From: Pseudomonas sp. GV085 | GTDB taxonomy: Bacteria; Pseudomonadota; Gammaproteobacteria; Pseudomonadales; Pseudomonadaceae | DNA: 64,000 nt | Assembly (NCBI RefSeq): GCF_003050925.1 | Contig: NZ_QAOV01000002.1 | Coordinates: forward strand, 248,001 to 312,000 | Direction: 5' to 3' | Shown: positions 48,231 to 56,554 of the stretch, one piece after another | Numbering within the stretch: position 1 is the first letter of the stretch | Layout of the letters: every line of letters starts with the position of its first letter | The notes under the pieces: generated by a model | The model's input: the letters and a program-made list of their open reading frames with translations, nothing else | Database searches by the model: none | Told to the model about the DNA's origin: nothing | Made by a program: the position numbers and the translations under genes

Positions 48231-49496
48231 ATGACATCCCAAGACAAGGCCAAATGGCTCAGATTCCTGATTCTCATCCTCGGTGGCGGCACCATCTACA
48301 AGCTGGCGAATCTCAAAGACGCCTTCTACATCCCCATGCAGGAATTCATGGGGCTGTCCCACACTGAAATCGGCGTGCTGCTGAGCGCCAACGCCATCAT
48401 CGCCACCGCGCTGTTCGTGGTGGGCGGCATGCTCGCCGACCGCTACGACACGCGCAAGCTGATCCCCCTTGGCCTGATCGGTACCGGCAGCCTCGGGCTC
48501 TACCTGGCGACCTTTCCGCCCTTCAGCAATCTGCTGGTTGTGTTCTGCCTGCTGGCCGTGTGTGCCGACTGCCTCTTTTGGCCTTCGCTGCTCAAAGCCA
48601 TCCGCAACCTGGGCGACGATAAGGAACAGGGGCGCCTGTTCGGCCTTCTCGAAGGCGGACGTGGCGTCATCGATACCCTGGTCGCCTTCTCTGCGCTGGG
48701 CGTCTTCGTCGCCATGGGCTCCGGTGAAAACGGTCTGAAGTCGGCGATCCTCTTCTACTCGGTCATCGACATTCTTGCCGGTACCCTGACCTGGCTACTG
48801 CTCAAGAGCGGCAAAACCCAGTCGACCGTCAAGTCGAAGAACGGGTTGTCGAACCTGCTCGAGGCCATCAAGGTGCCGGGCATCTGGCTGGTCAGCCTTA
48901 ACGTGTTCATGGTCTACATCGTGTACTGCGGCCTGACCTATTTCATTCCCTACCTCAAGGAAATGTACGAACTGCCCGTGGCTCTGGTGGGCGCCTACGG
49001 CATCATCAACCAGTACTTCCTCAAAATCCTGGGCGGCCCTGCCGGTGGCTTCATTGCCGACAAACAGTTCAAGAGTTCCAGCCGCTATCTGAAGTGGGCA
49101 TTCCTGGCGTTGTTGCCGCTTATGGGCGTGATCATGCTCATCCCGAAAAGCCCGGATTACATCTACGCAGGCATGGCGGCCACCCTCTCCTTCGCGCTGA
49201 TTGTCTTTTCCATGCGCGGCGTGTTCTGGGCACCCATGGGTGAAGTCGGCATTCCCCAGCACATCACCGGTTCAGCCTTTGGCATTGGTTGCCTGATCGG
49301 CTATGCACCGGGCATGTTTGCCTACGTCATCTATGGCGCAATCCTTGACCACTTCCCGGGGCAGCAAGGCTACAACTACGTGTTCTCGTTGATGAGCGTA
49401 TTGGCCATTATCGGGTTCATGGTCTCCAGCCTGCTGTATCAAGCGGTCCGCAAGAATTCCACGGTCACCGGCAAGGTCAGCGCCGCGCAAGCCTGA
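48231..49496 (+). CDS. MFS transporter (YihN-like)
   Basis: This 421-residue protein has 12 hydrophobic segments. It opens FLILILGGGTIYKLANLKDA and carries GMLADRYDTRKLIPLG in loop 2-3 and GRGVIDTLVAFSAL and RGVFWAPMGEVGIP in the body. This resembles uncharacterised E. coli YihN-type carriers. It probably imports the substrate of the TIM-barrel protein 51 bp upstream. A long inverted repeat follows the stop by 36 nt. Confidence 0.83.
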   Translation: MTSQDKAKWLRFLILILGGGTIYKLANLKDAFYIPMQEFMGLSHTEIGVLLSANAIIATALFVVGGMLADRYDTRKLIPLGLIGTGSLGLYLATFPPFSNLLVVFCLLAVCADCLFWPSLLKAIRNLGDDKEQGRLFGLLEGGRGVIDTLVAFSALGVFVAMGSGENGLKSAILFYSVIDILAGTLTWLLLKSGKTQSTVKSKNGLSNLLEAIKVPGIWLVSLNVFMVYIVYCGLTYFIPYLKEMYELPVALVGAYGIINQYFLKILGGPAGGFIADKQFKSSSRYLKWAFLALLPLMGVIMLIPKSPDYIYAGMAATLSFALIVFSMRGVFWAPMGEVGIPQHITGSAFGIGCLIGYAPGMFAYVIYGAILDHFPGQQGYNYVFSLMSVLAIIGFMVSSLLYQAVRKNSTVTGKVSAAQA

Positions 49497-49531
49497 ACAT
49501 AGGTCGGGTGTGCGCATCGCAACACATCGCC

Positions 49532-49569
49532 GTGCGGCGGTAACCGAAGCCTCTCGGTTACCGCCGCAC
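49532..49569 (+). terminator. 16-bp perfect hairpin after MFS gene
   Basis: GTGCGGCGGTAACCGA (49532-49547) and TCGGTTACCGCCGCAC (49554-49569) form a 16-bp stem with a 6-nt loop. No T tract follows, so it may act as a transcript-end stabiliser or as a weak terminator. Confidence 0.6.
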
Positions 49570-49763
49570 GGGCGTCACCATCAAGCAGCACTGACGATGC
49601 TCTTGCTGAGCATCGTGGTGTGTAGTCCATCGGTGAAGCTGTCGGATCGCTATACAGTGAACTACTGTCAGTCATGGGCGTGGCGCTCACAGCCAATCTC
49701 CAGATATCCGTTGAGTTGCAGGGTTTCCAACCGACTTATCACGATGATCAGGGAACCAGGTCG

Positions 49764-51251
49764 ATGGCAAAAGATGCAAAAGCCGAATCGGAAAACGCGA
49801 CTTTTATCGCGCAGGAGGCTGAGGCGCTGGTCGAGCCGCCCCCTGTTGGCGATGTGTCTCGCAATGGAATCTGGCGCACCCGGATCAGGGTCAAGGCGCG
49901 CAATCTGAGTCGCTCGACCCAGTTTGTCATTGCCGCTGCGGTGATCCTGGGACTGACCATGTTCTTCGTCGGCAAACTGGTGAGCGCACGAATAGAAAGT
50001 GCCGCGGTACATAGCGCAGCAGAAGCAGGCGCTCAGTACATGGATACGTTTCTGGAGCCCTATGTGCAGGAGATGAGCCGGGACAACAAACTCTCGGCGG
50101 CAAGTGTCCAGTCCCTGGACCACCTCACCGAAAGTCGTTCGCTCAAACATCACATTGTCTCGATCAAGATCTGGCGGGCGGATGGCACGGTGGTCTACAG
50201 CACGAATAAAGCCATCACCAACCACACATTCCCACTGGATGAGATCACCGAGGCACTCAAGGGCAAAGTAGTCACCGACCTTGAAGGGCTGAACGAGGAT
50301 GAGAACGAGTTCGAGCGCAACCTCAACGTGCCGCTCTATGAGATCTACGCGCCCCTGCGGGATTCAAGCACCAGGAAAGTCATCGCGGTGGGCGAATTTT
50401 ATGAAAAGGCCGGTAGTCTCAAGCGCGAGATCAATCGCGTCCGAGAGCAGGTATGGGTGGTCGTAGGCGCCGCGACCCTGGCAATGCTGACGCTGCTTTT
50501 CTTCATCGTGCGACGCGGTGACAAGATCATCCAGCGCCAACAAGTGGCACTGCGCTTACGGCTGCAGGAGCAAACCCGTCTGCACAGCAGCAATGCGGAA
50601 CTGCAGCGCAAGATGGCGACGGCTACCCAGGAATTTTCCCATGTCAACGAACTCACCTTGAGGCGCATTGGTGCAGACCTGCACGATGGGCCGGCGCAGC
50701 TATTGACCTTGATTCTGATCCGGCTCGACGACCTGGCCGAAAACTGTTCCGCTGTCGATCAGGAGTCGCTGGAAACCATTCGAGGCGCCGCCACCGACGC
50801 ATTGCGTGAGGTCCGCGATTTATCGCGAGGTCTGGCACTTCCGGAAATCAATGAATTGAGCCTGGTGGAAGAGTTGCAACTGGTGGCGCAACGGCACGAG
50901 CAACGCACTGGCACCAAGGTCACATTAACCCTGGGACTGCTACCGGAGGCCGCGTCACTGCCGCTCAAACTCTGTTTGTACCGTTTTGTGCAAGAAGCCC
51001 TCAACAACGCTTACCTGCATGCCAACGGCGAGGGTCAGGTCATCGAGGCGCACTACAGTGATGAACTATTGAACATCAGCGTCAGGGACAGTGGTCCAGG
51101 CATGGCGGCAGACGCCATGCTGCAAGGGGCACCCGGCAGAACCCGATTGGGGCTCGCCGGTTTGCGTTATCGCATTGAATCTCTGGGTGGGTTGTTCAGC
51201 ATCGACTCTGGCGTCTCTGGTACGTCGGTCAATGCACAGTTCAAACTCTAG
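49764..51251 (+). CDS. Membrane sensor histidine kinase (NarX/HisKA_3 type)
   Basis: This 495-residue protein has a cytoplasmic N-tail (1-50), a membrane helix (about 54-75), a 160-residue periplasmic sensor region, a second helix (about 232-253), a coiled coil, and a DHp domain whose phospho-His is in RRIGADLHDGPAQLLTL, then HATPase (VQEALNNAYLHANG, VRDSGPGM, GLAGLRYRIESLGG). It is the NarX/DegS class. I chose ATG 49764; an upstream frame adds 30 residues. It is convergent with, and overlaps by 4 bp, the NarL-type regulator gene, an unusual tail-to-tail arrangement for a likely cognate pair. Confidence 0.9.
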   Translation: MAKDAKAESENATFIAQEAEALVEPPPVGDVSRNGIWRTRIRVKARNLSRSTQFVIAAAVILGLTMFFVGKLVSARIESAAVHSAAEAGAQYMDTFLEPYVQEMSRDNKLSAASVQSLDHLTESRSLKHHIVSIKIWRADGTVVYSTNKAITNHTFPLDEITEALKGKVVTDLEGLNEDENEFERNLNVPLYEIYAPLRDSSTRKVIAVGEFYEKAGSLKREINRVREQVWVVVGAATLAMLTLLFFIVRRGDKIIQRQQVALRLRLQEQTRLHSSNAELQRKMATATQEFSHVNELTLRRIGADLHDGPAQLLTLILIRLDDLAENCSAVDQESLETIRGAATDALREVRDLSRGLALPEINELSLVEELQLVAQRHEQRTGTKVTLTLGLLPEAASLPLKLCLYRFVQEALNNAYLHANGEGQVIEAHYSDELLNISVRDSGPGMAADAMLQGAPGRTRLGLAGLRYRIESLGGLFSIDSGVSGTSVNAQFKL

Positions 51252-51934
51252 GCATCCATTTGTGTTTTTGCTGCGCCGGTGTGAAGTCGCCCGACAGCTT
51301 CGCGCTCCCTGTAATGCCGTAGAGCCGTGACCGCTTCAACACGATTTCGGGCGTGCAGTTTCTGCATCACGCAGCCCATGTGGTGCTTGACGGTTTTTTC
51401 GCTGATCATCAGCTTTGTCGCAACCTCCCTATTGGTCAGCCCCTTTGAAACTTCACGAATGACCTCCTCCTCGCGATGGGTCAGATCAATCGTGTGAATT
51501 TGCGCTTCGTGCTTCTTGTCGTTACTCAGCAGTTTGTTGGCGAACTCGGGGGTGATATACGTCTCCCCCCTGGCAACCGATCTGATCGCCAGGACCAGTT
51601 CCGGTCCGCTGACACCTTTCAACACATACCCGCGCGCACCGGCCTCCAGTGCCAGAAATGCATCATCTTCGGCTTCCGAAACCGTCAGCATCAGCACCTT
51701 CACATTCGGCAGTTGAGTGGAAATGAACCGCACCGCGGCGAACACATCGCCCGGCATATTGACGTCCATCAACATCACATCCGGACGGATCTTGCGGGCA
51801 ATATCCATGGCATCCTGCGCAGTGGCGCCCTGCTCCACGACCTGAAGATCCGCCCGTTTTCTCAACGTATTGGCAACACCCTCACGCAACATCGGATGAT
51901 CGTCGGCAATGCCGATGCGAATGGTTGGATTCAT
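51248..51934 (-). CDS. NarL/FixJ family response regulator
   Basis: This 228-residue protein has a receiver (IGIADDHPMLREGV, phospho-acceptor Asp in PDVMLMDVNMPGD, Lys in GYVLKGVSG) and a LuxR-type HTH (LTHREEEVIREVSKGLTNRE..LMISEKTVKHHMGCVMQKL). The C-terminal tail GRLHTGAAKTQMDA is longer than usual. Together with the convergent NarX-type kinase gene (49764-51251) it forms a probable two-component pair. Target genes cannot be read from sequence. Confidence 0.92.
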   Translation of the reverse strand: MNPTIRIGIADDHPMLREGVANTLRKRADLQVVEQGATAQDAMDIARKIRPDVMLMDVNMPGDVFAAVRFISTQLPNVKVLMLTVSEAEDDAFLALEAGARGYVLKGVSGPELVLAIRSVARGETYITPEFANKLLSNDKKHEAQIHTIDLTHREEEVIREVSKGLTNREVATKLMISEKTVKHHMGCVMQKLHARNRVEAVTALRHYREREAVGRLHTGAAKTQMDA

Positions 51935-52241
51935 GGCGCGCTCCCGAAACGATCAGCACTCGTACACTTATTGATTAATAGCAGGGAACCGGGGACACCG
52001 CCGGTCACCAGTCGCACGCCCCGGGCGCCTGGCATTCGGAAATCAGACTTAAGTCGGACCCAATTCGATCGTCAACAAGCATTCACTATGACAGGACTCT
52101 GATTTTCAGACGCCAACCCATTGTTTTAAAACGCCATTAAAAACGTCAATAAACAGCCAGGCTCATAAAACCCGGCGCCATCTTTCATCCGACCAACAGT
52201 CGCTCTCTTATACTCTGCACCAGACAAAACCAGGAACAACG
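51935..52241. other. Intergenic, promoter of regulator gene
   Basis: These 307 bp lie between the NarL-type regulator and the end of the QseC-type gene, both on the minus strand. They are more AT-rich than their surroundings. No gene, repeat or strong terminator was recognised. Confidence 0.5.
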
Positions 52242-53609
52242 TCAAAAGCGACGAACTTCTAACGTAGCGCGTAATCCTCCGGGGATGCGGTTCTCCAGTT
52301 TGATCTGCCCACCAAAGCGATCGGCAATGGTCTTGACGATGGTCAGCCCCAACCCCGCACCCTGATCATTTGCGCTGCTGTAGAAACGCTCGAAAAGCCG
52401 ATCGCGATCCTGTTCATCGATGCCTGGCCCTTCATCCTCGACAGACAGTTCGTAGCTATTCTCCTTTTCCACCAGCCTTACAGTGATCACTCCATGCCGG
52501 GGGGAAAAATTCGCCGCATTGGTCACCAGGTTGTTCAAGGCAATATCAATCGCGGCTGGGTCGACTCTGGCAAGACTGATGTCGTCGCTGACATCAAAAA
52601 CCAGTTCAAGCCCCTTGCTCAGCAACCAGGGCGTCAACTGAACCAGGCTGTCGCGAACGGTGCTGGCCAGATCAATAGGCGCAGGCGGTTCAGTCCCTGC
52701 CGTAGGCTCAATACGAGCCATCGTCAGCAATTGGTTAACCAGTCGGCCGGTACGGTCCACGCCGGCAATCAAGAATTCGAGCGATGCGCGACGATCCTCT
52801 TCACTCCCCGCGTCCATCAGGTTTTGCGCGTGAATCCTGAGCACGGCCAGAGGTGTACGCATTTCGTGGGCGGCGTCCGCGATAAAGCGTCGCTCGCGCC
52901 CCATGACTTCCTGGATTTGCGCGAGCATGCGATTGAGGGCTGCCTGCATGGGCTCGAGCTCGGTGGGTAGCGGCGTCAATTGCAAGGGCGCAAGTGAGCC
53001 GGGATGCCGGGCCCGCAGCGTTGCAGCCATGTTGACCAGAGGTTTCAATCCCCAGCCGATGGCCAGCCAGATCATGGCGGCCAGCAATAAACTCCCCAGA
53101 ATATTGGGCCACAGCGTGTGGCGCACGATCCGGTCCACCAAGTCCGTTCGCACGTCGTCCCGTTCCCCCACCCAGATGCGCAGGTTGTTCTGCTTGTCTT
53201 CAAGCAGGAAGGCGCGCCAATGCCGGTTGTTCATATCAACTACGTCGCTGAAGCCTGGTGTGACCGCAGGTGTGCTGAAGGACGGAGAACTGGCCGTATG
53301 TACCAGCACTTCGTTCCTGGCGTTCCAGACCTGAAACGCAATCTTGGTTTCATACGAATGCCCGTCGGCCCTGGGCGTCGCCTCGTTCAGGGCCTGGTTG
53401 AAAGCCTTGTACAGATCCCCATGGTCCTTGCTCACCATGGGCATGCGCATGACGCCTTGCAGCAGGCGAGCGTTCTGGGCCAGTTGGGCATCATAGACTT
53501 CGGCGATTTCGTGGTTGCTGTCGTGCAGATTGAACACACTGATCACAGCCACGCCGGCGAGCATCAGGCCGATGATCAGGGTCAGGGTGCGACGCCGGAT
53601 CGAGGTCAT
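52242..53609 (-). CDS. QseC-type sensor histidine kinase
   Basis: This 455-residue protein has two membrane helices (about 10-27 and 165-185) around a periplasmic sensor of about 140 residues, then a HAMP-like linker, HisKA with phospho-His in FIADAAHEMRTPLAVLR (about 250), and HATPase (NLVTNAANFSPRHG, VEDEGPGI, GAGLGLTIVKTI). The layout and the SIRRRTLTLIIGLML start match QseC/PmrB-like kinases. It overlaps the regulator gene by 4 bp (ATGA). It is located downstream of the hemolysin/ligase/HDO operon on the same strand. Confidence 0.9.
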   Translation of the reverse strand: MTSIRRRTLTLIIGLMLAGVAVISVFNLHDSNHEIAEVYDAQLAQNARLLQGVMRMPMVSKDHGDLYKAFNQALNEATPRADGHSYETKIAFQVWNARNEVLVHTASSPSFSTPAVTPGFSDVVDMNNRHWRAFLLEDKQNNLRIWVGERDDVRTDLVDRIVRHTLWPNILGSLLLAAMIWLAIGWGLKPLVNMAATLRARHPGSLAPLQLTPLPTELEPMQAALNRMLAQIQEVMGRERRFIADAAHEMRTPLAVLRIHAQNLMDAGSEEDRRASLEFLIAGVDRTGRLVNQLLTMARIEPTAGTEPPAPIDLASTVRDSLVQLTPWLLSKGLELVFDVSDDISLARVDPAAIDIALNNLVTNAANFSPRHGVITVRLVEKENSYELSVEDEGPGIDEQDRDRLFERFYSSANDQGAGLGLTIVKTIADRFGGQIKLENRIPGGLRATLEVRRF

Positions 53610-54268
53610 CGACGCTCCTCCACCAGGTAGCCGATACCACGGACGGTGCGGATCAGATCGGTGGAAAATTTCTTGCGCAGGTGATGGATGTGCACCTCCA
53701 GGGTGTTGCTTTCGGCCTCCTCGTTCCAGCCGTACAGCAACTGCATCAGATGATCGCGAGTCATTACCCGGCCAGGCGGCGAGAGCAGCTCGTGGAGCAA
53801 CTGATATTCCTTGGGTGTCAGCGCCACCGGCTCGCCTTTGTAGCTGACTTGCTGGGTGCCGGGGTTGAGGCTGATACCGGCGTGCTCGATCAGCGATTGT
53901 CCACGCCCGGCACTGCGCCGCAGCAACGCACGTATGCGCGCCTTCAGTTCTGCCAGGTCGAAAGGCTTGATCAGGTAGTCATCGGCTCCGGCATCCAGAC
54001 CGGCGATGCGGTCTTCGGTGGCATCGCGCGCGGTCAGGATCAACACCGGCAGATTGGAACCGCTGTCACGCAAACGCCTGAGCACTGCGAGACCGTCCAT
54101 GCGTGGCAGGCCAAGGTCGAGCACCGCCAGATCGAAGATTTCACTGAGCAGCGAGTGCAAGGCGCTGTTGCCGTCCTGCAACCAGTCGACGGTATAACCT
54201 TCACGGCTGAGGGCCTGATGAATGCCCTCGCCGAGCGCCACGTCATCCTCTATGAGTAATAAGCGCAC
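53606..54268 (-). CDS. OmpR-family response regulator (QseB/PmrA type)
   Basis: This 220-residue protein has a receiver (LLIEDDVALGEGI, phospho-acceptor Asp in FDLAVLDLGLPRMDG, Lys in YLIKPFD) and an OmpR winged helix (LTPKEYQLLHELLSPPGRVM, then SNTLEVHIHHLRKKF). Sequence is of the QseB/TctD/PmrA kind. It is translationally coupled to the QseC-like kinase gene. It lies about 175 bp downstream of the TPR gene with a REP unit between them, so it may be transcribed separately from the operon upstream. Confidence 0.93.
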   Translation of the reverse strand: MRLLLIEDDVALGEGIHQALSREGYTVDWLQDGNSALHSLLSEIFDLAVLDLGLPRMDGLAVLRRLRDSGSNLPVLILTARDATEDRIAGLDAGADDYLIKPFDLAELKARIRALLRRSAGRGQSLIEHAGISLNPGTQQVSYKGEPVALTPKEYQLLHELLSPPGRVMTRDHLMQLLYGWNEEAESNTLEVHIHHLRKKFSTDLIRTVRGIGYLVEERR

Positions 54269-54324
54269 AGGGTCTCCTGTCAGCCGTAATGCTGTTCAGT
54301 GAAGCGAATGTGGTCCTCTTCCTC

Positions 54325-54424
54325 TGTAGGAGCGAGCTTGCTCGCGATGGACTCAAGAGCGCCGCGTTTAGCCAGTAAATACGCGTTATCGTTAACGACC
54401 ATCGCGAGCGAGCTCGCTCCTACA
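54325..54424. repeat. REP/BIME unit, inverse of the 38.5 kb pair
   Basis: TGTAGGAGCGAGC..CTCGCGATGG opens the unit and an inverted GAGCTCGCTCCTACA closes it. The core is the reverse complement of that in the 38510-38724 units (GACTCAAGAGCGCCGCGTTT to GTTATCGTTAACGACC), so all three copies share one ancestor. Confidence 0.85.
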
Positions 54425-54442
54425 TTTTCCAGCATTATCCTG

Positions 54443-55087
54443 TCAGCCGAGTTTCTTGTTCACGTCCACCAACAGTGTTTCGATCTCCTTGCGGCGCCCG
54501 GCGTCAGCGCTCTCGCGGCCAGGTCGAGGCGCAGCCAGCAAGGCTTTTTGCAGCGCCGCCCTGGCGTCGACATAACGCTTGTGACGGTAAAGGTGATCGC
54601 CCCAGAAGTACAGGCTGTCGATACCGTTGGGGTTCATTTGCAATGCCAGCTTGAGCAACTGTTCGGCCTTGTCCGAGTCGCCGAAACCGATGGGCCAACC
54701 CGGTACGCGGTCATAGAGTGCACCCAGACTGGTATAGGCTGAGCCTTGCAGGGCCTTGGGGTCCAGGGCCAGGGCTTTTTCCAGGTCGGCCTTGGCGTCC
54801 TTGACCTTGCTCAGCGCACCAAACCCTCCCTGGAAGCCCGCCCAGCTACTGGTGACAATACCAGACCAGATCCAGGCCTCAGCCACCGTTTGGCGTTCCT
54901 GTTTGAAGCTCGAAGCCTGGGCGGCCAGTTTTTCAAAAGCCGCGGTTCGTTGTCCCTCGGGCAACTCGTACTGAATATGCGCCCAGCTTTGCTGGATACC
55001 GTTGAGGCGCTGCTGGTCGGCAGCATCCAGCGCCCACACAGTCTGGCTCAATGCGCCAAGCAGCAGGCAAGCGATGATCTTGTTCAT
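54443..55087 (-). CDS. Exported TPR-like protein
   Basis: This 214-residue protein has a signal peptide (MNKIIACLLLGALSQTVWA) and a helical body with TPR-like repeats: ALSKVKDAKADLEKALALDP, KAEQLLKLALQMNPNGIDSL and DARAALQKALLAAPRPGR. Two Trp-rich segments (AEAWIWSGIVTSSWAG) come first. It is the last gene of the five-gene operon; its ATG overlaps the SDR stop by 4 bp. A periplasmic scaffolding or assembly role is possible, but I cannot assign one. Confidence 0.82.
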   Translation of the reverse strand: MNKIIACLLLGALSQTVWALDAADQQRLNGIQQSWAHIQYELPEGQRTAAFEKLAAQASSFKQERQTVAEAWIWSGIVTSSWAGFQGGFGALSKVKDAKADLEKALALDPKALQGSAYTSLGALYDRVPGWPIGFGDSDKAEQLLKLALQMNPNGIDSLYFWGDHLYRHKRYVDARAALQKALLAAPRPGRESADAGRRKEIETLLVDVNKKLG

Positions 55088-55893
55088 GGTTCGAGATTTT
55101 CCTGGTCGGGTTTCTGGCTCAGGCGGCGGATCAGTGGCAATTGTTTGCGCAAACCACGGTCCACCAGATGGGGCAGGAGGCTGTTCAGGCGTACAAAAAA
55201 ACGCTCAGGCCAGCCCAGGTACAAGTCGCGACGGTCACCGGCAATGGCGTGAATCACCGCGGCCGCCACGGTTTGCGGATCGTCGACATTGGCTTTGAGC
55301 GCATCGTTCAGCGCCTGGGCTGCCGGGCTGTTCATGCCGGTACGGGTCGCTCGCGGGGCGACGTAAAGCACACTGACCCGGGTGTCCGCCAGCTCCCGGC
55401 GCAAGGCTTCGGAGAACCCGCGCAGGGCAAACTTGGTGGCGCAGTAACTGGCGTAGCCGGGGTAGCCGATGGAGCCATAGGTCGAACCGACGTTCACCAC
55501 CATGGCACTGTCGGCTTGCTTGAGCAGTGGCAACATCAGTTTTGTCAGGCACATCGGCGCGCCGATGTTCACCGCGAGCATCGAATTGATCTCACTGTCG
55601 TCCAACTGTTCGAGCATGGCGAAATGGTTGACGCCGGCGGCATTGATCAGCAGGTTGATGTCGCCGATGCCCTGGGCCTGCGCCAGCACCTGGCGGCGGT
55701 CGGAGAGTAACGTCAGGTCTGCACGGATCCAACTCAGGTTACGGGGATAGAGTTCCAGCAGCGGCGCCAACGGTTCCCGATGCCGAGCCACGGCCAGCAC
55801 TCGGGCACCACTGGCGCACAGTGCGGTGGCGATGGCCAGGCCGATGCCGCCGCTGGCACCGGTCAACACGACGCGAGCTTCAGACAGGCGCAT
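55084..55893 (-). CDS. Short-chain dehydrogenase/reductase
   Basis: This 269-residue SDR has the NAD(P) motif TGASGGIGLAIA, the NAAG motif (INAAGVNHFA), the catalytic Ser in VVNVGSTYGSIG and Tyr-x3-Lys as YASYCATKFAL. An Arg after the first strand (VARHRE) hints at NADPH preference. ATG 55893 has GGGGAG upstream. The C-terminal region (YLGWPERFFVRLNSLLP) resembles SDRs acting on long-chain or lipid-like substrates. It overlaps the diiron oxidase gene by 14 bp and the TPR gene by 4 bp, so it is part of the same pathway. Confidence 0.9.
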   Translation of the reverse strand: MRLSEARVVLTGASGGIGLAIATALCASGARVLAVARHREPLAPLLELYPRNLSWIRADLTLLSDRRQVLAQAQGIGDINLLINAAGVNHFAMLEQLDDSEINSMLAVNIGAPMCLTKLMLPLLKQADSAMVVNVGSTYGSIGYPGYASYCATKFALRGFSEALRRELADTRVSVLYVAPRATRTGMNSPAAQALNDALKANVDDPQTVAAAVIHAIAGDRRDLYLGWPERFFVRLNSLLPHLVDRGLRKQLPLIRRLSQKPDQENLEP

Positions 55894-56554
55894 GCAGGTT
55901 CTCCCCGTTACGCGGCAAGCCACGAAACATATCGGTGTAGAGCCGGTACACCACTTTGGCGGCGTGAATGACGGCGGCCTGGTCGCCCGGGTCTTCAAGA
56001 CTGTTCATCAGTCGACGGTAGGTCTGCATATGTTCGATATCCAGTGAGCCGTGGGAGCTGAGGTAGCTGAAGGCGCTTTCCGGCAACTCCAGACGCTGGC
56101 GAATGCTGTCGGCGGCGTGGGTGGCCAGGGCGATGCTCGTGCCTTCGAGTACGTTGACCATGCCGAACAGTCCCACCGGATTGTCCCTGGCAATCAGGTC
56201 GTAGAGGAAGCTGACCATCAACTCGATCGGCAATGACGGACGCCCGTCGCGTACAGCGACTCTGTCACCGCCGCAGGCTTCAATGTCATTGAGTACCCAT
56301 TGTTCGTGGCCGTATTCGTCCTCGATGTATTCACATACCGCTTCGCGCAGCCACTCCAGACGTAATGGCAGGCGCGCACCGCAGGCCATCATCAACGGCA
56401 CGGTATGGCGCACGTGGTAGTAGGCCTGTGCCAGAAAGGCCCGATAACTTTCCAGGCTGACGTCGCCCTGCAGCGCATCACGGATGACCGGCAAGTTGAA
56501 CAACTCAATGCGTTCTTGCTCGGTGGCTTGTTGCAGCGTGTCAAAAAAACTCAT
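55880..56554 (-). CDS. Heme-oxygenase-like diiron oxidase (HDO family)
   Basis: This 224-residue all-helical protein carries a complete HDO ligand set: Glu80 and His83 (EDEYGHEQ, E-x2-H), Glu137 (NVLEGTS) and His168, Asp172 and His175 (HGSLDIEHMQ, H-x3-D-x2-H). As I recall, these spacings equal those of UndA, the Pseudomonas enzyme that makes 1-undecene from lauric acid. HDOs catalyse decarboxylation, C-C cleavage or N-oxygenation. It overlaps the ligase gene by 4 bp (ATGA) and the SDR gene by 14 bp. TenA-type thiaminase lacks this set, so I favour an oxygenase. Confidence 0.88.
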   Translation of the reverse strand: MSFFDTLQQATEQERIELFNLPVIRDALQGDVSLESYRAFLAQAYYHVRHTVPLMMACGARLPLRLEWLREAVCEYIEDEYGHEQWVLNDIEACGGDRVAVRDGRPSLPIELMVSFLYDLIARDNPVGLFGMVNVLEGTSIALATHAADSIRQRLELPESAFSYLSSHGSLDIEHMQTYRRLMNSLEDPGDQAAVIHAAKVVYRLYTDMFRGLPRNGENLHAPV

